The notes: a model not told the origin generated them from the letters alone. A DNA stretch of 36,446 bases from Cryomorphaceae bacterium (GCA_002682945.1 NYSL01000028.1:1-36446), one strand, 5' to 3'. Shown: positions 26,609-35,055, numbered from the stretch's first letter. Numbers and translations: made by a program.

Positions 26609-26627
26609 CAAAAGTTGATAACTTTTG
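26609..26627. repeat. perfect inverted repeat upstream of the MraZ boxes
   Basis: CAAAAGTTGATAACTTTTG has 8-base arms around a 3-base centre and directly abuts the outermost MraZ box. No coding sequence overlaps it. It could be an operator half-site pair for a dimeric regulator. It lacks a T tract and no gene ends here, so it is not a terminator. Confidence 0.5.
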
Positions 26628-26693
26628 AGGAATTTAATATGGGAAGCTAATTCAAGGAATTTTTTAAGGGTTATTTATGCTCTGCGTAATGCT

Positions 26694-26701
26694 TATCTTT
26701 G
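26694..26701 (+). promoter_or_regulatory. predicted -7 element of the hydrolase-engB operon
   Basis: TATCTTTG matches TAnnTTTG exactly, 29 bases before the first ATG of the alpha/beta hydrolase. It is the same octamer seen before rsgA and the acyl-CoA dehydrogenase gene. No TTG is present at the usual -33 distance. Confidence 0.5.
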
Positions 26702-26730
26702 TGCTTGCATTCTTTTAAACTAAATAGTTA

Positions 26731-27510
26731 ATGATGAATGAATTAATACCTGAACTCAAGAAAGAAGGTAAGTATGAATATAAAATTGCGGGTGAGGGTA
26801 CTCCAATTATATTTCTTCACGGTTTGATGGGGACTTTAGGAAATTTTGACGCTCAGGTAAATTTTTTTGCAAACGCAGGATTTCAGGCTTCTGTCCCATC
26901 ACTTCCCCTCTATTCTATGCCTTTAGCGAAAACAAGTGTGAAAAGCTTAACTCGTTTCGTAAAGTCGTTTATCGAACACATGGGTTATGAAAAAGCCATT
27001 TTAGTCGGTAATTCTTTAGGAGGTCACATTTCTTTAATGATGCAAAAAATGTATCCTGAAAATGTTTTGGGGCTTGTTTTAGCCGGGAGTTCTGGGCTTT
27101 ATGAATCGGCAATGGGTAATTCGTATCCGCGTAGAGGTGACAGAGACTATATAGCAGAACGAATTAGAGATGTTTTTTATGTTAAAGAGGTTGCTACTGA
27201 AGAATTGATCGATGATGTTTTTGCTACTGTTAATGATCGAAATAAAGCAATAAAAACATTAGCTATTTCGAAGAGTGCTATTCGACACAATATGTCAAAT
27301 GATATCAAAGGTTTTAATGTGCCGGTATGTATTGTTTGGGGTAAGCAAGATGAGGTAACCCCTCCCGAAGTTGCAGAAAAGTTTCATCAACTTTTACCCA
27401 GCTCAGAATTATATTGGATTGCTAAATGCGGACATGCAGCAATGATGGAGCATCCTGAAAAATTTAATTCGATTATATTAAAATGGCTGAAAAACTCTTT
27501 GGAGAATTAA
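26731..27510 (+). CDS. alpha/beta fold hydrolase
   Basis: This 259-residue alpha/beta hydrolase has an intact catalytic triad: nucleophile Ser95 in GNSLGG, Asp207 in WGKQDEV and His235 in CGHAAMMEHP. The oxyanion segment HGLMGT lies at 30-35. There is no signal peptide, so it is cytoplasmic. The substrate is unknown; the fold covers esterases, lipases and C-C hydrolases. Tandem ATGs at 26731 and 26734 are both possible starts. It overlaps engB by 28 bases, so the pair is cotranscribed, and it diverges from mraZ. Confidence 0.88.
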   Translation: MMNELIPELKKEGKYEYKIAGEGTPIIFLHGLMGTLGNFDAQVNFFANAGFQASVPSLPLYSMPLAKTSVKSLTRFVKSFIEHMGYEKAILVGNSLGGHISLMMQKMYPENVLGLVLAGSSGLYESAMGNSYPRRGDRDYIAERIRDVFYVKEVATEELIDDVFATVNDRNKAIKTLAISKSAIRHNMSNDIKGFNVPVCIVWGKQDEVTPPEVAEKFHQLLPSSELYWIAKCGHAAMMEHPEKFNSIILKWLKNSLEN

Positions 27511-28148
27511 ACACACCGATTAAAGCAGAGTTTATAAAGTCTGCGTCAAAAACCTCTGAATGTCCCAAAATTGTAGTTCCTGAATTTGCTTTTATCGGTC
27601 GCTCGAATGTTGGTAAATCTTCATTAATTAACTGTTTAGCAAATAACGCTGGCTTGGCAAAAATTTCGGGAAAGCCCGGAAAAACTCGCCTTATTAATCA
27701 TTTTTCAATGGATTCAGGGCAATGGTCATTAGTTGATTTGCCGGGGTATGGTTTTGCTAAGGTAAGTAAGTCTCAAAGAGAAGATTTTTCCAAAATGATA
27801 AGTCATTACTTGAAGAACAGAATGAACTTAGTGAATGTTTTTGTCTTAATTGACGGCCGACATGAGCCTCAAAAAAATGATTTAGAATTTATTCGAAAAC
27901 TTGGAAATTTGAAAATTCCATTTTCACTTGTTTTCACTAAACTAGATAAGTTGTCAAGAGTTGCTTTCGACAAAAATAAAGCTGCTTTTAGAAGAAGTAT
28001 GCTAAAAGAATGGGAAGCTCTTCCACCAATGTTTGAGACAAGCTCACAAACTCAATTAGGACGAAAAGATTTAGTTGAACACATAAGGTCTTTAACTCGG
28101 GATCTGTCAACTCCTCTTCTTGAGGAGATTCAGAATGCTACTCAGTAA
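27483..28148 (+). CDS. engB: ribosome biogenesis GTPase EngB (YsxC/YihA)
   Basis: EngB acts late in 50S assembly. The 221-residue protein is a compact single G domain: GRSNVGKSS (39-47), DLPGYG (85-90) and TKLD (152-155). The start is ATG 27483, the only in-frame ATG, GTG or TTG before the conserved region; this makes the gene overlap the upstream hydrolase by 28 bases. The N-terminus is thus about ten residues longer than usual. It converges with gldC, 18 bases apart. Confidence 0.95.
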   Translation: MAEKLFGELNTPIKAEFIKSASKTSECPKIVVPEFAFIGRSNVGKSSLINCLANNAGLAKISGKPGKTRLINHFSMDSGQWSLVDLPGYGFAKVSKSQREDFSKMISHYLKNRMNLVNVFVLIDGRHEPQKNDLEFIRKLGNLKIPFSLVFTKLDKLSRVAFDKNKAAFRRSMLKEWEALPPMFETSSQTQLGRKDLVEHIRSLTRDLSTPLLEEIQNATQ

Positions 28149-28150
28149 GC

Positions 28151-28166
28151 AAAATCAGGTGATTTT
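28151..28166. terminator. possible weak terminator between engB and gldC
   Basis: AAAATC at 28151-28156 and GATTTT at 28161-28166 form a 6-bp stem with loop AGGT, and the plus strand continues with two more T. It fills the 18-base convergent gap exactly. The stem has only one G-C pair, so it would be a weak terminator at best. Confidence 0.35.
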
Positions 28167-28490
28167 TTAGCCGATTAGTTTTAATTTTTCTGCAAAATAT
28201 TTTGCAAAATCTCTAATGTCTTCAGAAATTTCATCCTCATTTGTTGAGCGTTTAAAGCTGTCAGCCATTGAAAGTAATGTTTGATGATAAAACTTCTTCA
28301 TGTCGTCTACCAACATATCTTTTGTCCACAAATCAATTTTTAGTGTATCCTTTGTCTTTCCATCCCAAACAGATAGCATAAAGGCATCTGCTTTAGACTT
28401 ATCTACCCCGCCATCGGGAGCTGACCATTGAATATTTTTTGGAACTCGATTTTTATCCAGTTCGATATCTAGACTTATTTTAGAATTCAT
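28167..28490 (-). CDS. gldC: gliding motility protein GldC
   Basis: GldC is a small cytoplasmic protein linked to gliding in Flavobacterium, partnering GldB genetically; its biochemical role is unknown. The 107-residue product matches the family along its length, with the central hallmark SVWDGKTKDTLKIDLWTKDM and the C-terminal FHQT-like segment (FYHQTLLSMADSFKR) followed by FAKYFAEKL. There is no signal peptide. It is 14 bases downstream of gldB. Confidence 0.92.
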   Translation of the reverse strand: MNSKISLDIELDKNRVPKNIQWSAPDGGVDKSKADAFMLSVWDGKTKDTLKIDLWTKDMLVDDMKKFYHQTLLSMADSFKRSTNEDEISEDIRDFAKYFAEKLKLIG

Positions 28491-28504
28491 TTTTTGATTT
28501 TTAT

Positions 28505-29503
28505 TTAGGGTCTGTACCCAGATTTCTGAAGAATCAAATTTACATTTTCATTATCTAATATCTGTGATAAGGTAAGTTCTGGATTGGCTAACCAATAGCT
28601 TTGAAGAATTTTCCAACCAAACCAGATTCCGACTTGTCCAGGTATTTGTTGATCAATAGATGTTCCAAATGGGCTAAAAGGTGATGGCTCAATTAATTTT
28701 CTTTTTAGCTCAAAGGATTTGTCAAATAACCATCTTTGATTCAAAATAATTGTCCACAAGTTCTTTTCATTCTTTTCAAGAAAATCATATTTATCGACAG
28801 ATATATTCATTGCTTGGTACGCTTCATCTTTTCCAAGAATCGTTTGAATAAATAGTATTTTTTTTCCAGAATTAATCATGGCTGTTAGTAAAGATGAATT
28901 TTTCTTGGATTGGGATATATGCTCTTCACTTAAAGCTTTGAACAATTCAATAATTATTTGGTCTGAATCATGTCTTGACCTTTGATAAATAGATTCCCTT
29001 GCATATAGGGGATGTTCCCTCCCAAGATATCTATCCCATGGTAAAAAATAAATTTGAGGACCTTTTAAAACCCAAAAGTTTTCATTTCGACTTATGTAGG
29101 TATAGATATCAATTTTTTTTGCAAGATCAAGAAATCGATGATTATATTGAGAAATTCCATAATTGACTCTGGATTCGAATTCTTCTACTGGCATGCGAAA
29201 TTTTCTCGCATCTTGATAGATTGCTTGGACTTCTGGATCTAATAAGTAGGGGGGGAGTTCGGACTTCCAATTAAAAGAAGTATCGGGACTCGTAAAAATA
29301 GCTGGGTGTCGATACTGCATTTCGACTAGTTTTTGAAATAGATCAAGAGAGTCTAATCCCAAAACAGAGTCTGAAAAGTGTACAAAACTTATTTGATTTA
29401 TAGGCGCAATGTCTTTAGTATGTTCCCATGGTTTTTGATGACATGAGTTTAAAAAAAACAATGAACCAATGAGCAGTGTTAAATTTGAATATATTTTAAA
29501 CAT
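28505..29503 (-). CDS. gldB: gliding motility lipoprotein GldB
   Basis: GldB is a lipoprotein required for gliding and surface-adhesin function in Flavobacterium. I place the start at ATG 29503, giving 332 residues with a textbook lipoprotein signal: a hydrophobic run 8-18 and lipobox LNSC with Cys21. A TTG seven codons upstream (29524) would spoil the signal N-terminus. The mature part is mostly alpha-helical and without enzymatic motifs, consistent with GldB. The size (about 330) fits the family, and gldC follows immediately, as expected for the gldB-gldC pair. It diverges from nadE across only 23 bases. Confidence 0.88.
   Translation of the reverse strand: MFKIYSNLTLLIGSLFFLNSCHQKPWEHTKDIAPINQISFVHFSDSVLGLDSLDLFQKLVEMQYRHPAIFTSPDTSFNWKSELPPYLLDPEVQAIYQDARKFRMPVEEFESRVNYGISQYNHRFLDLAKKIDIYTYISRNENFWVLKGPQIYFLPWDRYLGREHPLYARESIYQRSRHDSDQIIIELFKALSEEHISQSKKNSSLLTAMINSGKKILFIQTILGKDEAYQAMNISVDKYDFLEKNEKNLWTIILNQRWLFDKSFELKRKLIEPSPFSPFGTSIDQQIPGQVGIWFGWKILQSYWLANPELTLSQILDNENVNLILQKSGYRP
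29480..29487 (+). promoter_or_regulatory. possible nadE -7 element inside the gldB 5' end
   Basis: TAAATTTG is an exact TAnnTTTG match on the plus strand, 40 bases before the nadE ATG and inside the signal-peptide codons of gldB. The divergent gap is too short for a full nadE promoter, so some overlap with gldB is expected. No TTG at -33 is seen. Confidence 0.35.
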
Positions 29504-29508
29504 ATTAT

Positions 29509-29516
29509 CAAAAATA
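29509..29516 (-). promoter_or_regulatory. possible gldB -7 element
   Basis: TATTTTTG on the minus strand (29516-29509) matches TAnnTTTG and lies only six bases before the gldB ATG (29503). It sits inside a 14-base string, ATAGGTATTTTTGA, identical to the one at the mraZ promoter (26580-26567). No TTG -33 element lies 17-23 bases upstream. Confidence 0.45.
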
Positions 29517-29526
29517 CCTATCAAAA

Positions 29527-30360
29527 ATGAATCTTAGTCATCTCGATCTTCATATAACGAATTGGCTTCATAATTATGCAATTTCTAATGCTCTAAATGG
29601 TTTTGTTGTGGGAGTGTCTGGAGGTGTTGATTCGGCATTAACATCTTCCCTATGCGCTTCTACCGGGCTCGAAACGCATCTTATAGAATTACCCATTCAT
29701 CAGGATAAAAGCCAGTCAGAAAGAGCTATTAGTCATATGAAATTTTTAAAAGAAAAGTATGATAATGTCAAAACCCAACGAATTGATTTATCAGATGTTT
29801 TTGATAATTTATCTTCTACATTAAAACTTGAAATTAAGGGAAATAATACAAAATTATCTCTTGCAAATACCAGAGCAAGATTGAGAATGACAACACTTTA
29901 TGGTCATGCTCAAAATCATGGCTTACTTGTTGTTGGAACCGGAAATAAAATTGAAGATTTTGGTGTTGGATTTTTTACAAAATATGGTGATGGCGGTGTT
30001 GATATCAGCCCAATAGCAGATCTGTATAAGTCCGAGGTGTATTTGTTGGCAAGGCATAAGGGAGTTTCAAAATCAATTTTGGATGCTGCACCTACAGATG
30101 GACTTTGGGATGATCAGAGAAATGATGAAGATCAAATTGGGGCATCCTATGAAGAATTAGAAAAAGCTATGAAATGGTCAAAAAATAATGAATGGGATCA
30201 CTCAAGGAATAATTTAAATACAATTGAGGGTTATTTAAATCTTACCGAAAGAGAAAAAGAGGTTCTAATGATTTTTGCCAATCATCAAAAAATAAATGCT
30301 CATAAAATGTCCCCAGTGCCTGTTTGTAAAGTCCCGAGCATAGTGAGAAAACTAAACTAA
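29527..30360 (+). CDS. nadE: NH3-dependent NAD(+) synthetase
   Basis: NadE amidates deamido-NAD to NAD using ATP. The 277-residue protein is the ammonia-dependent short form, without the N-terminal glutaminase domain. It has the PP-loop SGGVDS (31-36), the GTGNKIED segment and the TKYGDGGVDISPIADLYK substrate loop. It diverges from gldB with 23 bases between start codons. Its 3' end overlaps the convergent phosphatase gene by 4 bases. Confidence 0.95.
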   Translation: MNLSHLDLHITNWLHNYAISNALNGFVVGVSGGVDSALTSSLCASTGLETHLIELPIHQDKSQSERAISHMKFLKEKYDNVKTQRIDLSDVFDNLSSTLKLEIKGNNTKLSLANTRARLRMTTLYGHAQNHGLLVVGTGNKIEDFGVGFFTKYGDGGVDISPIADLYKSEVYLLARHKGVSKSILDAAPTDGLWDDQRNDEDQIGASYEELEKAMKWSKNNEWDHSRNNLNTIEGYLNLTEREKEVLMIFANHQKINAHKMSPVPVCKVPSIVRKLN

Positions 30361-31967
30361 TTATAATTCAAAGGTAAAATATTACCGTTACATGCACTGG
30401 GTAAAGAAAGGCCAAACATATAGCTTAAAGTTGGCGCGATGTCTTTGACATTTACTCTTTTAATATGATTTTGAGAAGAAAGACTTTTTCTCCCGTAAAA
30501 AATTATCGGGACATTGGTATCGTATGTGTAACCTGATCCGTGGGTAGTCCCTGTTTTCGAATATATAATAGAGCCAGGGTAAAGTGAAAAAAACACATCT
30601 CCACTGAGTTTATTTGATCCGTTTTTTCTCATAATCGAAAATGGATCTGATGCTCTTTGAATATCTTCTTTTGTCCATGCCTCCATTATTGCAGGATGAG
30701 ATAATATCGCATCCCGAACTATTTTTCTCTTGATTTCAGCATTCACCGGATTCGAGTTATCATTGATTTGGATATAGATTTGTTCATTGGAAAAGTTTAA
30801 TACATCTTCATTATTAATTCCAGCATTCAAAATTAATTTTCGACATTCATTTTCCAAGTCGGCAGGAGCTATCCAGTCTGTATTCATTCCGTCTATTCGA
30901 GCTTGGCTCGGGTTATCTGCAGCTCCATGGTCTGCAGTTAATACGATAATGAAATTATCCTCACCAATCTTTTTATTCATGTAATTGAATAATGTATTTA
31001 GCTGTCTATCTAACCGTAAATACATATCGATGATTTCGTGTGATCGGATTCCAGTAGAATGACCAAGATAATCTGTGGACGAAAAGCTAATAGCAAGAAC
31101 ATCAGGATAAGGGTTGTTGTGAATTCCCAATTTTTCATTTTTTAAGGCTTCAATGGCAACATCAATAAGAATTTGATTCCCTTGAGGTGTCCCTTTAAAT
31201 GCCTCAGTATATGTTGTGTCCGAATTATATAATTGTTCCAATTCATATGGAAAATCTGCATTTCTAGCACCTTTTGGGATACGTTCAAACTCGGAAGTAT
31301 TGGGTGAAGGGTAATTGTCTTTATCAATTAAATAATCCCACTTCCCGGACATATAAGATTGAATATCATTTTTTTTATTAAAATTTTCTAGCCATTTTGG
31401 AAGCTTTTTCATATAGTAGCTACTAGATACAAATCCCTTTTTGTCCAACCAAAATGCGGCATCACCAAGGTGTCCAGCAGCACAAATCGCACCCCTATCT
31501 TTCAAGGAAAACGCAAAGATTTTGGATTTTCTATTACTAACCCATTCAAGTTCATCGGTCCAAGTTGTAGATAAAATATTTTTTGGACTTCTTTTTGCGT
31601 AGTTTGAAGCAGTTCCAATTGGCATTGCATTTTTATCTTCAACACAATAAGATGTTTTTCCAGAATCTACAACATACCAATCATTTGCAATTAACCCATG
31701 AAATCTGGGATCAGTTCCAGTATAAATGCTGGCGTGTCCAGGAGCAGTGTATGTTGGTACATGAGAGTAATGTGCATTCCAAAAAACCTGCCCTTCTTCC
31801 ATTAAAGTTTTAAATCCACCTTCATAAAGATTTGCGAATCTTGTTAAGTAATCAGTTCGCATTTGATCAACTACTATTGATACAATGAGTTTTGCATCAG
31901 ACTTGTCCTGGGCCGTTAATTGAAGGCTAGAAAATATTAGAAAAATTAGTTTTAGGTTTTTTTTCAT
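30357..31967 (-). CDS. pafA: PafA-like periplasmic alkaline phosphatase
   Basis: This 536-residue secreted protein of the alkaline phosphatase superfamily resembles PafA, the monoesterase of Elizabethkingia/Flavobacterium. A signal peptide covers 1-20 (cleavage near TAQ). The nucleophile is Thr74 in TYTAPGH, with Asp34, Asp299, His303, Asp346, His347 and His476 as zinc ligands. The PafA substrate-binding residues Asn95, Lys156 and Arg158 (SLKDRG) are all present, separating it from plain nucleotide pyrophosphatases. PafA enzymes release phosphate from many organic phosphates. It lies 9 bases after the ABC-F gene. A closely related phosphodiesterase is the alternative. Confidence 0.85.
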   Translation of the reverse strand: MKKNLKLIFLIFSSLQLTAQDKSDAKLIVSIVVDQMRTDYLTRFANLYEGGFKTLMEEGQVFWNAHYSHVPTYTAPGHASIYTGTDPRFHGLIANDWYVVDSGKTSYCVEDKNAMPIGTASNYAKRSPKNILSTTWTDELEWVSNRKSKIFAFSLKDRGAICAAGHLGDAAFWLDKKGFVSSSYYMKKLPKWLENFNKKNDIQSYMSGKWDYLIDKDNYPSPNTSEFERIPKGARNADFPYELEQLYNSDTTYTEAFKGTPQGNQILIDVAIEALKNEKLGIHNNPYPDVLAISFSSTDYLGHSTGIRSHEIIDMYLRLDRQLNTLFNYMNKKIGEDNFIIVLTADHGAADNPSQARIDGMNTDWIAPADLENECRKLILNAGINNEDVLNFSNEQIYIQINDNSNPVNAEIKRKIVRDAILSHPAIMEAWTKEDIQRASDPFSIMRKNGSNKLSGDVFFSLYPGSIIYSKTGTTHGSGYTYDTNVPIIFYGRKSLSSQNHIKRVNVKDIAPTLSYMFGLSLPSACNGNILPLNYN

Positions 31968-31976
31968 GATGGTAAG

Positions 31977-33938
31977 TTACGTTTCTAATTTTTTCAATTC
32001 TTCATTTAGTGCTGAACTTTTTTCCACTGTTTTTTCCCAGTCGATGAATGAATTTTCTAATTTGATCTTTAAATCCTCATATTTTTGATAGAAACCGGGT
32101 TCCCCTGACTTCTTTTTGAATTCAATGGGGTTTGACAATATTTCTTCTAAAATATCTAGTTCATGTTGTAAATTTTCATAAACTTTTTGGGCACTTTTTT
32201 CTTGATTTTGAGCACTCTTGAATTCTCGTTCAATTTTTTTAAACTTATCTCTTGAATTCCGAATAGTTTTATTCTTTTTTTCTTTTGAATCAGATTTTTC
32301 TTGAATTCCTAATTCTACTTGTCGCATGTTTTGCATTTTTTTCTGATCTAGGAAATATTCAATACCCCCCAGGTGCTGCTTAACTTTGCCCCCTTTAAAT
32401 TCATATGTGACACTTGCTAAATCAGATAAAAATTCTCGATCGTGAGATACAACAATGAGGGTGCCATCATAGCTAGCTAAAGATTTTTTTAAAACGTCTT
32501 TAGCTTGCATATCTAAATGATTTGTGGGTTCGTCAAGTATTAAAAAATTAATTGGGTTCAACATCAATTGGCACAATGCCAACCGACCTCTTTCGCCACC
32601 AGATAAAACTGAAACTTTTTTCTCCACATCGTCACCAGTAAACATGAAATTACCTAACATCTTTCGTGCATAAATTCTAATTTTTTCTGGTGCAGAATTT
32701 TCGATTGTCTCTAAGACTGTGATCGATCCATCTAATGCTTCAGATTGATTTTGAGCATAATAGCCCAAAGATATTTTATGCCCTGGCTCTATCTCTCCCT
32801 TGAAATCAAGATTTTCAGCAAGAATTTTTACTAAGGTCGATTTCCCCTGACCATTTTGACCAACGAAAGCTATTTTTTGTCCCCGAACAATTTCTATATT
32901 AATACCGGATAATATCTTTTTCTCGCCATAGCTTTTATGTAAGTCAATTATTTTACTTACAATTTTCCCTGACCTAGGGGCTGCAGGGAATTTAAAAGTC
33001 ATATTTCGCGTATCTTCATCATCTACCTCAATTCGCTCCATTTTATCCAGCTTCTTTATTAAACTTTGGGCGAATGCAGCTTTTGAAGCTTTATATCGAA
33101 ACCTTTCAATAAGTTCTTGAGTTTGTTTTATTTCTTTTTCTTGATTTATTTTCGCCTGCTTTTGTTTTTCTCTTATTTCCTCCCGTAGTCTTAAATATTT
33201 ATAGTAGGGACATGGAAAATCGTAGCTTTTACCTAGAACGATTTCTAAGGTTCGAGTCGTAGCATTATTTAAGAATGTTCTGTCATGCGAGACAAGAATA
33301 ATAGCTTGAGAGCTCTCGGCTAAAAATTGTTCTAACCACATAATGGATTCAATATCTAAGTGATTAGTAGGCTCATCCAATAAAAGAACATCATTATTTT
33401 GCATTAATATTTTTGCCAACTCCACTCTCATTTGCCAACCACCAGAGAATGATTCAAGAGGTTTGTTAAAATCAGCAGCAGAAAAACCGAGACCAATTAA
33501 TACTTTTTCCATTTCTGCTTGATATGTATATCCACCAAGCATTTGAAAGTTTTCTTGATTCGCAGAAAGATTTTCAATTAAGTCCATATAATCTTGACTT
33601 TCATAATCTTCTCTGGTTTCTAATTCTTCAGTTTGCTTTTGCATTTCATGCTCTAGAGACTGAATTTCTACAAAGCTGGAGGCGGCTTCTTCCCAAACAC
33701 TGAGACTTCCAGATGAAGGAATGTCTTGAGTTAAAAACCCAATTTTAAAATTATTTGGGAAAGATATTTTTCCAAGATCAGTAGAGATTTGTCCGGCAAT
33801 GAGCTTTAAAAGGGTTGATTTTCCAGCTCCATTTCGACCCACGAGACCAATTCTCTCTCCAGGGTTTATTTGAAAAGATATGTCCTTAAATAGGTCTGTC
33901 CCTCCGAAGGCCAAACCAACTTGATTTACACTTAACAT
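31977..33938 (-). CDS. ABC-F family ATPase
   Basis: This 653-residue soluble protein has two ABC domains and no membrane segments: Walker A GRNGAGKS (34-41), signature SGGWQ (165-169) and LLLDEP (185-190), then GQNGQGKS (360-367), LSGGE (445-449) and LILDEP (466-471). An arm insertion and a charged inter-domain linker (about 250-310) lie between them, and a C-terminal coiled coil (about 545-653) follows. ABC-F proteins act on ribosomes rather than as transporters; the C-terminal coiled coil suggests the Uup/YheS side of the family. Antibiotic resistance is possible but not indicated. It is followed by pafA after 9 bases. Confidence 0.9.
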   Translation of the reverse strand: MLSVNQVGLAFGGTDLFKDISFQINPGERIGLVGRNGAGKSTLLKLIAGQISTDLGKISFPNNFKIGFLTQDIPSSGSLSVWEEAASSFVEIQSLEHEMQKQTEELETREDYESQDYMDLIENLSANQENFQMLGGYTYQAEMEKVLIGLGFSAADFNKPLESFSGGWQMRVELAKILMQNNDVLLLDEPTNHLDIESIMWLEQFLAESSQAIILVSHDRTFLNNATTRTLEIVLGKSYDFPCPYYKYLRLREEIREKQKQAKINQEKEIKQTQELIERFRYKASKAAFAQSLIKKLDKMERIEVDDEDTRNMTFKFPAAPRSGKIVSKIIDLHKSYGEKKILSGINIEIVRGQKIAFVGQNGQGKSTLVKILAENLDFKGEIEPGHKISLGYYAQNQSEALDGSITVLETIENSAPEKIRIYARKMLGNFMFTGDDVEKKVSVLSGGERGRLALCQLMLNPINFLILDEPTNHLDMQAKDVLKKSLASYDGTLIVVSHDREFLSDLASVTYEFKGGKVKQHLGGIEYFLDQKKMQNMRQVELGIQEKSDSKEKKNKTIRNSRDKFKKIEREFKSAQNQEKSAQKVYENLQHELDILEEILSNPIEFKKKSGEPGFYQKYEDLKIKLENSFIDWEKTVEKSSALNEELKKLET

Positions 33939-34036
33939 TTGCTTGTAAAATTAAGCAACAGCTTGATCTAAATGTTAAATTATTTTCAGACCCAATAAAT
34001 AAAAAAAGTAAAAAAGGTTAATGATGTTAGTTCCTC
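33939..34036 (-). other. 98-base intergenic region before the ABC-F gene
   Basis: The gap between the oxidoreductase stop and the ABC-F start contains two T runs on the minus strand (about 34000-34015) but no convincing preceding stem, and no exact TAnnTTTG match toward the ABC-F gene. It may allow read-through. I see no other element. Confidence 0.4.
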
Positions 34037-35023
34037 TTATATTGAATGAATTGACAATAAGTGATTACTGTAAAATGGAGAAGTTAGTACACCCCGGGCC
34101 CCTAAACCATTTAAGAATCCAACATTTTTATATTTACTGTGCCACCCGAAGCGAATTCTTCGACTTTTCATTGTTGGCCTGATTCCTGCCCAATGGTCTA
34201 TAACTTCATAGTCATCCAAAAACCATTTCGATAAATCTTTGATCAAAGATTTTTTTCCTTCAGCTGAAGGCGATTGTAAAGAGAAATTACGCTCGAATGT
34301 AGAACCTACGGTATAAATATTTTTTTTCTCTGGTAATAAAAATATATTTCGGTGAACAGGAAAATCAAAATTGGACTTCTGACTCTTTATAATAATACCT
34401 TCTCCTTTTGTGGGGCTAAAGTCAAGCTTTCCAAATATTTTTTCTGTCCAAGAGGCTTCGACTCCTTCAGCTAATAATAATCCGTCATATTTTTTGTCAT
34501 TTACTAAAATTTTTTCCCCAATGAGTTTTATGGAATATACTCTTTCATCACGAAGATTGTGATTTTCGTTCAGCCATTCGCGAACCTTTTTCAAATAGCT
34601 TTTTATATCTAATCGGCAGCTATTCTTTATGATACCCATTCCGATTCCTTTTATGGTCGGAATTTTTATATTTTCAACTGGCCCCAGATAATCATCGAAT
34701 TTAGAATTGTTTAGTAATGAATTCCAGTTATGAATTTCTTGTTTTTCTTGGAAAACCTCTCGAATTAAATTTCGAGATAAAAAATCTTGTCCAAATAATT
34801 CAGAAATGTCTTTAAAAAATCTATCAAAATAATTCAAGTAAACCTGAGATGGGTCAAATAAAGTTTTGTTTTTTAAAATCAATGGGTTTACCAGTCCAAC
34901 CGCCAACCGTGATGAACTATTGGGAACGTTCAGATCAAAACATGTGATCTCGTGCCCCTTTTTTGCAGTTTGAATTGCAAGAGCAGATCCCGCTAGTCCT
35001 TGACCAATTATCGCAAAATGCAT
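34037..35023 (-). CDS. FAD-dependent oxidoreductase (DAO family)
   Basis: This 328-residue flavoprotein has an N-terminal Rossmann dinucleotide loop GQGLAG (7-12) followed by an acidic beta-2 end (CFD), and the C-terminal DAO signature NGLGARGVLTSPFYS. It is shorter than typical D-amino-acid dehydrogenases and recalls the oxidase half of MnmC, but I cannot assign a substrate. No signal peptide is present. A strong hairpin terminator for gldN lies immediately upstream, so this gene either has its own promoter in the short gap or depends on read-through. Confidence 0.8.
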   Translation of the reverse strand: MHFAIIGQGLAGSALAIQTAKKGHEITCFDLNVPNSSSRLAVGLVNPLILKNKTLFDPSQVYLNYFDRFFKDISELFGQDFLSRNLIREVFQEKQEIHNWNSLLNNSKFDDYLGPVENIKIPTIKGIGMGIIKNSCRLDIKSYLKKVREWLNENHNLRDERVYSIKLIGEKILVNDKKYDGLLLAEGVEASWTEKIFGKLDFSPTKGEGIIIKSQKSNFDFPVHRNIFLLPEKKNIYTVGSTFERNFSLQSPSAEGKKSLIKDLSKWFLDDYEVIDHWAGIRPTMKSRRIRFGWHSKYKNVGFLNGLGARGVLTSPFYSNHLLSIHSI

Positions 35024-35055
35024 TATAAAATAAAAGGCCGCTTTAGAGGCGGCCT
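35024..35055 (-). terminator. rho-independent terminator of the gldM-gldN transcript
   Basis: AGGCCGC (35035-35041) and GCGGCCT (35049-35055) form a perfect 7-bp, GC-rich stem with a 7-base loop. On the minus strand it is followed by TTTTATTTTATA. It starts 15 bases after the gldN stop and ends directly at the next start codon. This is the strongest terminator in the window. Confidence 0.85.
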
